Origin: Theropithecus gelada
Taxonomy: Eukaryota; Chordata; Mammalia; Primates; Cercopithecidae
Assembly: GCF_003255815.1 (NCBI RefSeq)
Contig: NC_037680.1
Span: 24,644,470 to 24,708,469, forward strand
Length of the DNA stretch: 64,000 bases
Direction: 5' to 3'
The notes beneath the pieces were generated by a model, which was given only the letters and a program-made list of their open reading frames with translations, did not search any database and was not told the origin of the DNA. Below, piece by piece: positions 46,641-58,890 of this stretch (position 1 is the first letter of the stretch; each line of letters begins with the position of its first letter). The position numbers were made by a program, and so were the translations under genes.

Positions 46641-47504
46641 CTCCTATCTTTACGTAATTAGTTCAAAACTGGGACATGTTTAATAGTGAAAGAGACATTT
46701 GTAATTTTTATGTTTAATAGACACGTTTAATAGTGAAAGAGACATTTGTAAATATTTACCCTGATAAATAAAACACAAAGCAGATTGTCTAGGGCACGTC
46801 AGGCCATACGGTTTACCTAGCCGTACTGATACTTGCTGTGAGTTTCCTTTTAGAGTTGGAGGTGCTTAACAAATTAAGCTTCTTAACTCTTTGAAGTTGT
46901 TTTTTTCTTCTTCACAAGTAGTTAGTCATCACATATAGTTTGATTCTGGCAGCTAGGATGGACACGACTGCCTTAGGCAGACTCTATTCATTTCTTGTAG
47001 GTAGGTGGTGTTAGATAAAATTTAATTTGTCCTGAGGGTCCCTGCAGATGGAACTTAACTAGTTTAATGACATCAAATTCATTTTTTTGCCCCTTTTATT
47101 TAATGTGTGGGTACACCCACATGGAGGCGAAGTCGGCCAGCCAGGTTCAAATCACTGAATAAATAATATTTATAGTTATCTCTATTTTTCCATGAGCAAG
47201 ATAATTTCTGTCTTGGAAAATCCGTGTTGTTGTGATGAAATTTTGGCATGTTTAAATTATACAGCATGCGAAGATAGAATGAGATAAATAGAAACCATTC
47301 TCTAAATGCCATGTGATGCATTTCATTTAATTGTTCATATATTGCATGCCCTTTATTCTGGCTGCATTCTTATCTTGCTACTCCCAATTTTAAAGTAGTA
47401 GTGCATTTTTCTCACCTTTGCCTTTTGTGCCATGATAGGCTATCACTGATAGTCAAATTCCAAAAGTTTGCTAAGAGCAATTTTTAAGGCATGAATGGTG
47501 CCCT
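46641..47504. other. Unmatched DNA with a 47-base duplication
   Basis: Beyond the tandem copy at 46674-46752 no element was recognised. The 73-codon reverse frame at 47100-47321 shows no domain. Confidence 0.45.
46674..46752 (+). repeat. 47-base period local duplication
   Basis: GTTTAATAGTGAAAGAGACA (46678) recurs exactly at 46725, and both copies continue TTTGTAA. The near-identity of the shared 27 bases suggests a relatively recent duplication. Confidence 0.93.
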
Positions 47505-47716
47505 AGTCAAGGTTCAGTTAGAGAAGCAGCACCACAGTAAGTAATATAGAACAAGAAACTTAGTACAGTAACTAGACATTACATAACTCCAGTTAGGCAG
47601 TCTATGTAAGCCTGTTATACCTGCATCTGGTGACAAGCCTAAAGCCAGGAAGGACATAATCTGCGAAGGGCCAATAGATGTAAAGTAGAAGAGACCAAAG
47701 AATAATAAGGACCTGT

Positions 47717-48004
47717 GGCCGGGCGCGGTGGCTCAAGCCTGTAATCCCAGCACTTTGGGAGGCCGAGACGGGCGGATCACGAGGTCAGGAGATGGAGACC
47801 ATCCTGGCTAACACGGTGAAACCCCGTCTCTACTAAAAAAAAATACAAAAAACTAGCCGGGCGAGGTGGCGGGCGCCTGTAGTCCCAGCTACTCGGGAGG
47901 CTGAGGCAGGAGAATGGCGTAAACCCGGGAGGCGTAGCTTGCAGTGAGCTGAGATCCGGCCACTGCACTCCAGCCTGGGCGACAGAGCGAGACTCCGTCT
48001 CAAA

Positions 48005-48034
<30 letters not shown>
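47717..48034 (+). mobile_element. AluY of Old World monkey type with an (AAT)n tail
   Basis: The element shows CTCAAGCCTGTAATCCC, CTAGCCGGGCGAGGTGG and GATCCGGCCACTGCACTCC, states I associate with monkey AluY. The perfect 16-base target repeat AATAATAAGGACCTGT lies at 47701-47716 and 48035-48050. The tail is an AAT repeat (48006-48040) instead of poly-A, apparently grown where the tail met the AATAATAA start of the target. The 150- and 101-codon reverse frames are Alu read-through. Confidence 0.97.

Positions 48035-48042
<8 letters not shown>
48006..48042. repeat. (AAT)n microsatellite
   Basis: About twelve AAT units form the Alu tail and run into the target repeat. Confidence 0.97.
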
Positions 48043-48699
48043 GGACCTGTAAGTGAAACTGGAACCACATCTGTCTCTCAGTGCCTCCAGGATCAACGAT
48101 GCAGATGATCTGTAAGTAACCCAGCCCCTTCTGCACATATCTTAGCCCAGGATTTGGCACAGCTGAAGAAAGAGCTCCAATACGCCTAGCTGCTCTCTTC
48201 ACTGACGAGATGAGTTGGAACATTGGCAACTACATAAGAGAGTGGCAACAGGGCCTTCCTGACAATGTCTTAGACCATAAAAAGGCTGCTCCTTCACTTG
48301 CACCTAGCTAATTTCATGAAATTTCTGTTGTGACCAACTCACCCAGGCACCAGTTGGAAAAGGAATTTTGGGAAATGTAGTTCTAGCTAAGCTAAGCTGA
48401 CATACTATAAAGCCACCACAAATGGTTTTAATAAGATTCACGTGGCTGATGTAGACTGAAAAGTGTTTAACTGTTTGCTTTTCTTTACTATTCTTGTTGT
48501 CCTGGATCCAATGAAGTCTCTTGTGGCTAACCTCGGTGACCTACTTATTGTTTGAGATCTACCTTCTGCCAAAATTTAGTGGTGCCACAGCAGACCACCA
48601 TGTAATTTTGAGACATCATTCTTCCCTCTCTCACCCACTTTAGGAGTAACATGTAAATCAAACTGGTAAAGAAATGATTTGGGTCACTATCTGTTTAGG

Positions 48700-48915
48700 A
48701 GGGAGAGTGTGATTAATAGTGAAAAATGCTGACTCCTAAGAGTCTTTACACCATGACTCATCTTCCTTCTAGTTACATCCCATGGGACAAGTTACTCAGC
48801 CTCTCTACTTCAACTTTCTCATCTATCAGTGGGGACAATAATCATTGTCAGGTATGGGTATTAACTATTTCAAACATAGGACTTAGATCACCACTATGCT
48901 TAATAAATCTTGGCT
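48700..48915 (+). mobile_element. MIR element
   Basis: AGTGTGATTAATAGTGAAAA head, GGGACAAGTTACTCAGCCTC, TTTCTCATCTATCAGTGGGG core, and TGCTTAATAAATCTTGGCTA at the 3' end. The 63-codon frame over it is chance. Confidence 0.85.
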
Positions 48916-49324
48916 AATAAATCTAGTGTAATATAATGACATTGGAAATTTACTCAAAAATATTTAGTTGTTCAATATTCATCAAAGTCCTCATGATTAG
49001 TAAAATTAACCTTTCTTGCCTTTTTAAGATAGCTTGATATTTAAAAGAAAATGTTATATTGGCTATCAGTCACTGTTTCCATACCACACATTATCATTTC
49101 TTTCCCTATGGGATAATTTTTTATTAAACTGATTTATTTATTAAAGAAGTTGGCCTTGCCTATCTGCTTTAACCAGCATGACAATGAACAAAATTAAGAT
49201 ATTCATTATTCTCTTCCCTTCCCTTATTTCATGGATTTGGATAAGTGGGTTTAGCCCTGAGAAATTGAGAGGTCAGTCAGTATATTACCAGTTGATTAAG
49301 GCTTTTAAAAAATCACATCTCCTT
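48916..49324. other. Unmatched DNA
   Basis: No element was recognised. Confidence 0.45.
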
Positions 49325-49629
49325 GGCTGGGCACAGTGGCTCATGCTTGTAATTCCAGTGCTTTGGGAGGCTGAGGCAGCAGGATCCCTTAAGCCCAGGA
49401 GTTTGAGACTACCTTGAGCAACATAGCAAGACTCTGTGTCTTAAAAAAAAAAAAAAAAAATAGCTAGACATGTTGGCATGTGCCTGTAGTTCCAGCTACT
49501 TGGTAGTTTGAGGCAAGAGGATTGCTCGAGCCCAGGAGAAGTTACAGGGAGGTTATAAGGAAGTATGATAGCATCACTGCACTCCAGCCTGGGCAACAGA
49601 GTGAGACCCTGTCTCAAAAAAAAAAAAAA
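49325..49629 (+). mobile_element. AluJ element
   Basis: GGCTGGGCACAGTGGCTCAT start, J-type AGGATCCCTTAAGCCCAGGA, a long middle A-run at 49443-49460, and tail A14 at 49616-49629. Right-arm part is disturbed (GGAGAAGTTACAGGGAGG). A diverged target repeat AAAATCACATCT / AAAATCATGTCT flanks it. Confidence 0.93.
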
Positions 49630-52044
49630 TCATGTCTTCTTTTAAAAAAAATTTTTTGTAGCTATGTTGAATACAAACACACCCACATACAGAAACTTTC
49701 CACTGAGTCTAGGAATGACCAATAGCCCCTAAATGTCGATTTCTTGATGTGTGAATAGAGCTGGCTTGAAACTCATTCTAGGGAGCGCTACTCTGTACTC
49801 ACACTTTAAAGTGTACCCACACTTTATTGATATGTGTTAACGAGATGTGGCTAGAAAACTAGGCAGCTGTCTTGCTGAGCTTTCAAAGGAGCAGATTGAA
49901 ACTTGGAGCCAAGCTTGTCCATATTTGACCATTTTCACCTTGTGAAGTTGTGATGGAATTTACTACCATGCATTAGGTGGAAAATATGAGTAATTGCATT
50001 TGCTTCAGTGAGTAAAATATATATTTTATTATTATTCTTAAAGTTAGGGAAATTTATGTTTTCTAGCTTTGTTGTACGTAGATCAAAGAAGAGACCCTCA
50101 TTTATGCCAGATTTCATGATATATTAAAAGAGCTATTTTTGCCGAGATTATGAGGTAACCAAAACTCTTTTTAGTTTAATTTTACGTTTAACTGGATTCA
50201 GATTGCTTCAACTGAAGAGTCAAAGGGCCTGACCTCTAATTCATTAACATAATCAGAAGCACATGTAAGCTACTGACTGCCAATCTGTTTGCAAGTTGGT
50301 GACTACAGGGTACACACAGCAGTCTTAAATGTTTTTCTCAGTGACATTCTGGGGATATTCTTAGGTGCACAGGCAGGAAAAAAATTAGAGAAAGAAACAA
50401 AGAGAAAGGAAGAAATTCCACGATGTAAACCAAAGTTTTCATACAAACTGGAATCCAACTTTGTATAAGATTTAAGTCAGTTGTTTATTTCAGTGGAGGA
50501 ATCATAGACATGATTCTCTCCTTGCTGTCACAAATATTCTTCCCTGGGTTTTATTTATTCCACAATTTCTAAAAATTCTAGTGGCAGGTGATCGTAATAG
50601 CTCCTCATGAGACAAGCTCTCTTGTGAAGTACTAGTTCTCCAAGCAAATTAACTTTTGCTAAGAATTTAAATAGGAAGGAAGAAAATATAGGGCTTCAAA
50701 TATGTCTCCTGATACGCATGGAGAGTTTAGAAGAGCAGAAAGAAAATCCTTTGTTGAGATGAAACAAGAGCACATTAAAGTGGGTGACGGCTGAGACCCG
50801 TCTGTTCCTTAGAGACTCTACCCTACAAGGACTTTCCTGAATGCATTCCTTTCCAGCTTACATTTTACTTTGTAAAGCAGGTTTCATTCTTGTAGAGGAT
50901 AAAAAAAAGTCTCAACCAAAACCTTAGAGAAATAAATTAGATATAGTAGAAGTCCGACTTTTATTTTCTTTCCCTGCCATCAGGCAAAAGGAACCAAAAT
51001 ATATGAGATACCATTAATGTTGCAAACCCCGTACAGAAATGAAGAGAGAAGGACATTGAAACCACTGACTCCGCAACATAGTAGCGGCAAGCTACTATGG
51101 TAGCATTCTTTATTCAGCAATATTATTCAATATTTACTGAAATGTCATACAGAGGGATAGTTTGCATTTGTCTGTTTGGTTTTGGTGTTGTAACTCCTCC
51201 TCCCCATTATATGACAGCATCCTTATTGCTGATCCTCTCCAATTATTATACTGCCTTATTGCCTTGCTTATATCTGTAACAAAACAAAGAGCGATTTGTC
51301 CCTGTAGATAACTTTCATGTAGGATATCTTGGTCATTCTCTTATTTACATTGCTTTCCCTTTGCACTTTAATTCTCCAAATCATAGTTATGCATTGTACA
51401 TAAAATGTATGTCTTTGTCTCACAAGTCAAGGGCAAGAGAAATTTTGATGTATTTGTGATCCAGAAACACTCTTCATTCTTAAAATGATCTAAGAGAATA
51501 ATTCAATTACTCCACCTGTAAGCATTCTTTGTGAAGTTATTTTAATATCACCAAGAATCTATTTGCCAACCTTTTTTGTTTTTTCTCCCAGATATATTTA
51601 GGTGAGCCATATAGAGTTTTATTAACACACTCCCTGATTCAGCAACTGGTAAATGGTAATTACTCAATATTTTGAATGCACTGGTCTGTTATTTTATATA
51701 AAGCAGCTGAGATTGAATGGGAGCATGCCTAAAGGTCTAAGTCTGAAAAGCCAGTGCCAAACTTGCATAACTAATTATCAGGAACCAGCACGTGTTACCC
51801 ACTTTGCAGAATATTTATCATTCGTTCTATGCTCGTCTCCCTCTACTAATCACTTACTGCATTTTCACCTTCCTTTCCCATTACATTCCTCAAGTGGACT
51901 TTTTCTATCACTTCCCAAAGCTCTCAAGTTGCTTGATTTCTCAGTTTTCCTGGGAGCACTGTTGTTATTAGCTATGTCTTTAGCCCCTACAAAATCCTTT
52001 CATCTGTCCTATTTCTGAGAGTCAGACCTAGGGCCAATAGAGGG
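49630..52044. other. Repeat-poor unmatched stretch
   Basis: About 2.4 kb without a recognised family. It contains the longest frame outside known repeats (51653-52018, 121 codons), which has no domain I recognise and is discussed under rejected items. Confidence 0.45.
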
Positions 52045-52190
52045 AGGACTTTATAGTCAGAAGGAATGAGGTTTAAATGTCTGCCAGCTACTACCTGTGT
52101 GAACATCAAAAAGCTGATAAATCCTATAGGGACTTACTGTCCTCATCTATGAAATGAAGTGATACTTGCCTTGTAAAATTCTTATCTGTA
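52045..52190 (+). mobile_element. MIR fragment
   Basis: GGACTTTATAGTCAGAAGGA, AGCTACTACCTGTGTGAACA and CTGTCCTCATCTATGAAATG occur in MIR order. Confidence 0.75.
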
Positions 52191-52288
52191 GAATAGTCAA
52201 TTTTCAATACATAGCCTTTTTAATACTTTTCTTATTTATGTTGCCTCCCTCATTCCTGATTTTATAATTTGCTGGCTTCTTTTGTTTC

Positions 52289-52332
52289 TTTACCCATGAA
52301 TATTACATCCTTTACCCATGAATATTACATGG
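52289..52332 (+). repeat. 22-base tandem duplication
   Basis: TTTACCCATGAATATTACAT occurs twice head to tail, followed by CC in the first copy and GG in the second. Confidence 0.95.
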
Positions 52333-52711
52333 TTTCTGCCCAGATGTGGCAAGCACTCCCCTTTCCAGGCGATTTCCCTCCACAGCTCCCCAGTTATCAT
52401 TATTATGAACTATGAACTTGAAAGTTGCAAAGTGATTTGTCATGTTTATGTCTTATTTATATTTTTGGATGATCTGGCATTGAATGTATGAAAAGGTTTG
52501 TCTTTAATCTTTAGTTCTCTACCATAGATAGTAGAACTTTGTACTGATTCTTGATTCTTGAGAATTCTTGATTCATATCAGATAACTGATAATGATGTTT
52601 CCCATCATTGTTTTCTCTAATGGTTGGACAACAAATAGTTGTCTCCATTCTGTATGGCTGGAAAAGAAAACAGCCTTTAAAGTGAAGACTAGTATTTGTT
52701 AGTGCTTTAGA

Positions 52712-52880
52712 GCCCTGTTATTCAAAGCATGGTCCTGGGATCATCAGCATCAGTGTTTGCATGGGAGCTTGTTAGAAATGCTGAGTCTCAGGCCCTAGCT
52801 AAACCTGGTGAATCTGAATATCATATGATCCCAGGTCATTTCTATGCACAGCAGATTTTGAGAACTGCTTTACAGACCAC
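52712..52880. mobile_element. MER5A-like hAT-Charlie element
   Basis: TTATTCAAAGCATGGTCCTG, GGGAGCTTGTTAGAAATGC, TGAGTCTCAGGCCC and TTTTGAGAACTGCTTTACAG reproduce the MER5 family. These are non-autonomous DNA transposons of mammalian age. Confidence 0.85.
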
Positions 52881-54814
52881 TGATTAAAAGAAGTGAAAGC
52901 AATTTTTTAACTGGAAAAAAAAGTCAGAAAAATAGAGGCAATATTTAAATGTCATTCATGAACTGGGGAATGGTGAAGGTAGGGGAGAGCTGAAAAGAGG
53001 TCTGAATTTCGAAACCTCCCGTAAGGTAAATGATAAACTAATTGCCAATATAAGCGAAAACTGATGAAATCTACTAACACAAAGGAGAAGGTAGATTTTT
53101 CTGCTTAGAGCTGAACTGAAGCCATGAAAAATGTTGTTAGTAACCAGCCTGATGTTTTAAAGAAAGAATTACCAAGTGACATATTTCTAGATTAAAAGGA
53201 AATATTAAAACTGGCTTTCAATATTTAAAGCTTACTTAACTAGTAACACTTGCTTGACACTGACTCATGTCATTTTATTTCATTCTTCTTTTGATCCATG
53301 AAAATAGTTACAAGATTTAAAATATACTATCATGTCACCTTTTTGAATAGATTAAAGAACTTTTTAATACTGGGTGATAAACCCTATGGCCAAGCCTTCA
53401 TGAGACTTGCAATAAAGCAGTGAATCCAGGCAAGAAGAAAGCCATATTTTCCTTTTTAAAATAATGAAAATGCATTATTTATACCTACTATTTCAATATT
53501 GTGCTCACTGATAATTAATGAGAAGTCTTGTGGCCACTTATTTGAGGTATTTCCCTGCATGTTGGAGTTGTCCATCTTAATTTTATTTACAGGATCAAAA
53601 AGTGGCAAACCATCAGTATTGCTTCCCCTTTGATTATTAAGATGTGAAGGATATCATGAGAAGTATTAACATAAAATCAAATTAGTCCTTTTCTGCTTTA
53701 TTTTACATTTACTCAGGTTTTTTTTTTTTTTTTCCTTCACATTTAAAGAACTAGGTTCCTTTCCCATACTTGGTATGTAGTACATCTTTTTTCTCTGAGT
53801 TAATTCTCCAAGTCTGGTCTGTCAGCCAGTATAAACAACACTTGATGAATGAGACTCAAGGTGTTTAGTCACCTGAAGCAGCTGTTTGAAGTAACTCTAC
53901 ACACAGCCTGAGGCCTGTGTTTTCACAGCTGTGAGAACTCTTCAAAAGCTTTCCCTCTTGGCCTAGCTCTTTGCTGTGGCTTTAAACTCTTAGCGCAAAA
54001 TCTGGACTATTTCAAAAGAGCAGAATGAAACTAGAGACAGTAATTTTGCATGATTTCGAGCCAAAAATGGCCTAAAATAAATAAATGAAGTACATTTGAA
54101 AGTGCTTTACCTAGGTGGGCTATATATCTGAGAATTGTTCTCCTTCCTACATACCCATATACTCTCTTAACAGGGAGATGTGTGGCTGAAACACTATGCT
54201 CTATTTATATGGCAGTATTTTCATTTTCTGTTCTGATTCTATGACACTGAGGCTAAAATCTTATGAGCTTGGAACTGTATGTACCTGAATTAAGCTCAGG
54301 GAATTGCTGGATGTTTGATAGAGTTCCAGGCTCATAAATCGACCTAAGGTGATTAAAAAATGGCATTCTTTGCCAGCCTGCTTAGGTGATTCAGGCTTTT
54401 GAAGTTCCTCTGATGTCTTCTATTGGCCTGGCCGAGTTAACTCATGGAGCAAACTTAATGTGACCACTATATTTGTTATAAGACTTCAGACTTGCTTGAG
54501 CTTATTTCAACAACAGCTGTTTTTCAGCATTTTATATATAATAAAACGACATAGTTGCTTCTCACAAAGAATCATGAACTTCTTTACTAGAAATATGTAA
54601 GAACTGTTTTTATTCAGAATGACAATCATGTTTTTTGTTCATTTTAATTTAGAGATATTATTTCTGAATTTGGAAAATGACTATTTCCTTTTTGGAGCTA
54701 CTTGGCACCATGTCAAGTGAAGAAAACTTGCCTTTTATACAATTTTCATGTGATTAAAATATTCTTCCGACTAGTCTCCTCTACCTAATTCAGGAGAATC
54801 ATATGTATAGTTTA
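52881..54814. other. Unmatched DNA
   Basis: Nothing recognised apart from T16 at 53718-53733. Confidence 0.45.
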
Positions 54815-54965
54815 TTCATTCACCTACAAATATGTATTGGGCCTGACAGATGCCAAGAACTAGGTTAATTACTGAGAATATAGAAGATATACATGGTACT
54901 TACCACCACATGGGTCAATATCTTATGGAAAACAAAGATGCATTACATAAATAACAAAATAAATG
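54815..54965 (-). mobile_element. L2 3' end fragment
   Basis: TTCATTCACCTACAAATATG, GACAGATGCCAAGAACTAGG and GAATATAGAAGATATACATG form the complement of the L2 3' terminus. The 63-codon frame nearby is chance. Confidence 0.75.
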
Positions 54966-55269
54966 AGTGTCTTACAATCAAGAAAAGTGCTAAAAAGGAA
55001 GGATCAGGATACACTGAGAGCAAACAATTCCCAATGTCATCTATCTCAATTTGTCTGAGGTCTTTGATTTTAAGGTCATATTAAAATCAAAATAGATAAT
55101 AAACTTTTATTATATTATTATCTTAGTGCATTGGTTATTAGAAGAAACTCTACTTTTAATCCTCATGGTTTTCATACTGACACATATAGTACTTTGACTC
55201 TTACGTGTTTTTTAATCATGTTAAAATTTAAATTCATTTTTATTATCCTCAAATACATATATAAAATAT
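54966..55269. other. Unmatched AT-rich DNA
   Basis: No element was recognised. Confidence 0.4.
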
Positions 55270-55510
55270 TCAGAGTACCTAACAAAGAATTGAGACACTA
55301 AGAAATTTATGTGACTTTGTTTAGCCATAGCTCCTGCTCTGAATGAGTTTGTAAGACGAAGGTGGAGGTAGGTTAAATTCATCCATTCATTTGTTTATCT
55401 GTTCATTGCACAATTTTGGACTGCCTACTCTATGCCTTAATTGTTTCTGGGAATACAAAAATGAATAAATTACAGATCATGTATTTGTGACCTAGTAACA
55501 ATTTCTGTAA
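55270..55510 (-). mobile_element. L2 3' end fragment(s)
   Basis: Two neighbouring pieces look L2-derived in reverse. 55318-55360 (AGCTCCTGCTCTGAATGAGT) matches the 'agtccctgccctcaaggagctt' block. 55380-55475 (CATCCATTCATTTGTTTATC, CTACTCTATGCC, GGGAATACAAAAATGAATAA) matches the 3' terminus. They may be one disturbed copy or two. Confidence 0.6.
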
Positions 55511-55639
55511 CTGACGAACCCTTAAGTTTTGATGGCCTTACAGGAGTGGACACATTATAGCTTAAGGGTCACTGCCTGGTTTTGTTCACCACTTGCCCTA
55601 AGCATGACTCTTTCTTTTTTAAATTATTGAAAAAAGAAT

Positions 55640-55830
55640 CCAAACAAGAATGCTATTTCATGATGAATGAAAATTATATAAGCTTCAAATTTCAGTTCTA
55701 TGAATAGCTTTATTGGCCCACAACCACATCCATTCATTTATATATTGTCTTTAGCTACAATGGCAGAGATGTGTAGTTGCCACAGAGGCCACAGGACCCA
55801 CACAGCTGCAAATACGATCTAGTTCTTTGT
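55640..55830 (+). mobile_element. hAT/Charlie-like fossil, second copy
   Basis: ATTTCAGTTCTATGAATAGC, TTTATTGGCCCACAACCACA, TATTGTCTTTAGCTACAATG and GTAGTTGCCACAGAGGCCAC follow the same repeat as 39525-39715. Confidence 0.7.
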
Positions 55831-56571
55831 AGAAAAAATTTCTTGAGTCCTGACCTAACATAAGATAAGTTTGTTTCTTATTTACAAAGCAGTTGTCCCG
55901 AGCCATAAGTGTTTCTCCTCAAAACAGCGATTCAGGAACCTAGAGTTTGTCTACCTCTGGTTTCTAGTAGCTGTCTTTAATTATGTTGTCTCACAATTGC
56001 CGTGCTTATTTGCAACAGGCTATAGGGAAAAGAACGTAGAGAATGATGTATGAGCAATTTTTTTGAACCAGGCCTGGAAATGGTACACATTGATTCAGCT
56101 CACAATGTTTTAGCTGGAACTCAATCCTGTAGCCACACTTAACTGGAGGTGAGACTGGGAAACAATCTAGTTGTATGACAAGGAATAAGAGGAAAAATAT
56201 TTAGCCATCAGCTACCAGCCTCTGCTATAATCTTTTCCCTAAAAGGTCTTAACAATTAGAGACAAACAAATATGTAAAAAAAATTATGTTATCCTGTTGA
56301 TTTACTTAATAGAGTTATACTACAGGAAGGGTAGAGGCAGGGAAGGGGAATTACTTAAAGATTTCTAAAAGTGGTGAAATCAAGAAATTTACTGCAGAGG
56401 TAAGATAGAATATCATATAAAGAAACAACGTGATATTATAAGTTCCATCATAGAAGTTTATATAGAGTGCTAAAGAAACTTAGAAATGCTAGTAGCAACA
56501 TCTAACTTTGCAAGCGTGAATCAAGGAAGTATTTACAGAGGGGCTGTTATTTTTATCATGAAAATAGCCAA
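55831..56571. other. Unmatched DNA, possibly some L2
   Basis: The part at 56460-56550 (TAGAGTGCTAAAGAAACTTAG, 'aaggaagtatttacagagg') faintly resembles reverse L2. I cannot support more than that. Confidence 0.35.
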
Positions 56572-56745
56572 TTACTGTTTATTGCACACACATTAAGTTT
56601 AAGACATAATAGAAAATTTCCATGTATTAAATACCTTGTCAATCACCACTGATTTATAAGGCAGTGTTTAGCCTCTATTTTATCAATTAAAATACTAAGA
56701 TGAATTAAATTATTTTAAAGTTTACATTTCTAGCAAATTGGGACT
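56572..56745 (-). mobile_element. Degenerate MIR fragment
   Basis: The forward order TTACTGTTTATTGCACACAC, CATGTATTAAATACCTTGTC and TTTTATCAATTAAAATACTAAG fits the complement of a MIR, weakly. Confidence 0.45.
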
Positions 56746-56959
56746 TTAAGCCATTTCTTTCTGAGTCCAAAACTTACGTCCTTGACTAATCTGTTATACT
56801 GTATGTACAGGAAGACAAATAAGAAAGGGTCACTCCTTGGAGAAGGTAATTTGTATACATATAATGGGGTTTGATAAAATACAATACTGAAGAACAGTAG
56901 ATAATTACAGATGACTGGAATATGTGATACTATCTGGGGAGAGGGAGATGATGAGGATA

Positions 56960-57135
56960 TAAAAGGCTGGTTGGTCTTCAGTTGTGGAGATTCAGGAAAT
57001 ATTTTTATGTAGGAGAGTGTCATGATCAGATCTGGGTTTCAGAGAAATAGCTGTCCAAGCAAAGGACATATTTGATTGGAGAAATTATTGGGTTTTTGAA
57101 GGGGTGGATAAATAAGCATATTTATTTAGAGAATG
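56960..57135 (-). mobile_element. L2 fragment
   Basis: GGAGAGTGTCATGATCAGATC then TGGGTTTCAGAGAAATAGC corresponds to the reverse of the L2 'gatctgatcatgtcactcc' block. A 27-base near-tandem repetition (TTCTTAAAAAATATTATT) lies just beyond, at 57158-57202. Confidence 0.65.
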
Positions 57136-58454
57136 GGTAAAAATGTGTTTATATATTTCTTAAAAAATATTATTAAAAATATTTTCTTAAAAAATATTAT
57201 TCGTGAAACAGAAAGTTGATTATAATGTCCCTAAAAAAAATATTTTAATGTATTTCATTTCAGGATAGAAATAACAAAGTAGTGGGAGCTTTTGGAAGTC
57301 ACCTCATGTTTTTTTCTTAGTATGTGATAGATTTTGTTAGATATCAAAGTTACTGTGGACAAACTTGTGAAGTAGGTCGGATGCACAAAACACTTCGGGA
57401 AGACTAAGATCTTCATTATTTTCTTAGGTGGAACTTTTATGGAGCCGAAAACAGCAAAAATGAAACCCCTCATGGACACTAATGCAAACATTACCTGGCA
57501 TTTGTACAAAAATTTTATGAGCTCTTTCTCACCATAAAGGGCAGTGTTTTTTTATTACTCAATTTAATTAAAACTTGTTCCAGAGACCACCTATGCAACA
57601 ACCAATTCTTAGTTTCACAGTTCTAGCAGAGATTCTTACATCTCTAGTCTGAGGATCTTCAACATTTTCCCTCACACTTCTTCACAGGCTAGTGGAACAG
57701 ACTACTGGTCTTCTTGAGAACGCTGTGTCTTTACATCAACACTTTTTGGCCCGGTCAATTAATATTTGGCTTACAGATTTCGTGTTTTTAAGACCTGGCA
57801 TTTCTTTGTGCAATTGATTAGCTTACAGCTACATGGTTTTAAATAGAGCTTGAATTTTATATTTGCTATATTTTTCAAGGATAAACACACTTTAGATATT
57901 AAATCAATAATATAAAAATTTGAATTTGTTTTACTCTAAAGCTATTCTATGACAATAGGGCCCTAGAGTATGTGTATGTTTTCTGAGCTACATGTAGTTG
58001 TATTTCCTACTTTTCCATGCTGCTGTCAGAACCATGTGTTCTCTTAAAATGGTCTCTTATGAGCAAGAAATTGTCTAAGATCTATCTTTTGTTACTGCCA
58101 TTGTCTTGATCAATGTAATGCCTGATATATAATCATCAAAAAGTAAATTTTAGCTAATTTTTTTTAGGATGATAATAGTGTCATGCTTTTTGAAATAGGA
58201 ATCACGAAGGTTTGGATGGGGATGATGGTTTGAGGAGGATAAGGATTACCAACTTTCTTTAGCACTATAGAAATCAATGCTATTATTAGCAAAGTTTATA
58301 TGTCTATATGTGTGAATATATAAACACATAGATATGTGTATGATGTGTAAATATATCCATATATCCATGTATATTTGTAGAATGGAACTCTCTAATAAGC
58401 ACTAATATTAATGTCTATAATGAGAAGTGATACTCAATCATCACCATCTGTCTT
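57136..58454. other. Unmatched AT-rich DNA
   Basis: No element was recognised. Low-complexity TA/CA-rich sequence lies at 58300-58380. The 84-codon reverse frame at 57255-57509 lacks a domain. Confidence 0.45.
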
Positions 58455-58890
58455 ATGTCAGGTTTTCAACAAAACAGGCTTTGAGACAAAAATTTGAATG
58501 CAGGAAGTATCTATGAAGTTTCATCATTGGATAAACACCTTAGAGCAAATATGGACAAAGGGATTGGGTAGAAGGAGATGTTGAATTATTATGCTGTCAT
58601 AACAGAGGCCCTGGCAAGTCCTACAGGGAACTCAGATGTTTGTATGGTCTTGCAGACGTATCCTAAATTGACACAGAAGGGCTGAATTTTGTAGACTAAT
58701 TAAGTGGTTATTGCTACAGTTACTGAATGTGGCCCAATCCCCAAGACAGGGTGATGACCTTGGGTGAGGCAGCTCCTTTCAATTTAGGATAATCCTGAGA
58801 GAGAGATTCAGCTGTTGACTAATATTCCTAGGATGTCAGAGAACATGTACTTCAATTTCCAAGGGTTTATCTGGGCCTTACACCACAAAA
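58455..58890 (-). repeat. Putative 3' LTR of the retroviral fossil
   Basis: It pairs with 61003-61440 as described for the provirus. Its limits are set by where the similarity seen by eye fades. Divergence from its partner is large, which implies an ancient insertion. Confidence 0.55.

Larger units (their letters stand above)
47505..48425 (-). mobile_element. Ancient LTR-like repeat split by an AluY (tentative)
   Basis: The left end (AAGGTTCAGTTAGAGAAGCA) and right end (TTTGGGAAATGTAGTTCTAG, AAGCTAAGCTGACA) resemble a dispersed mammalian repeat with 'gttctcyagagaa' and 'gggaaatgtagttc' ends. I cannot name it. Removing the AluY joins the two halves cleanly. Confidence 0.35.

Noticed and set aside
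47777..48229. 150-codon reverse frame
   Set aside because: It reads through the antisense AluY and the (AAT)n tail (poly-Ile stretch).
51653..52018. 121-codon forward frame, the longest outside named repeats
   Set aside because: No recognisable domain, and no supporting promoter, Kozak-like context or splice sites that I could establish. A frame of this length can arise by chance in 64 kb. A transcript or conserved reading frame in relatives would change this view.
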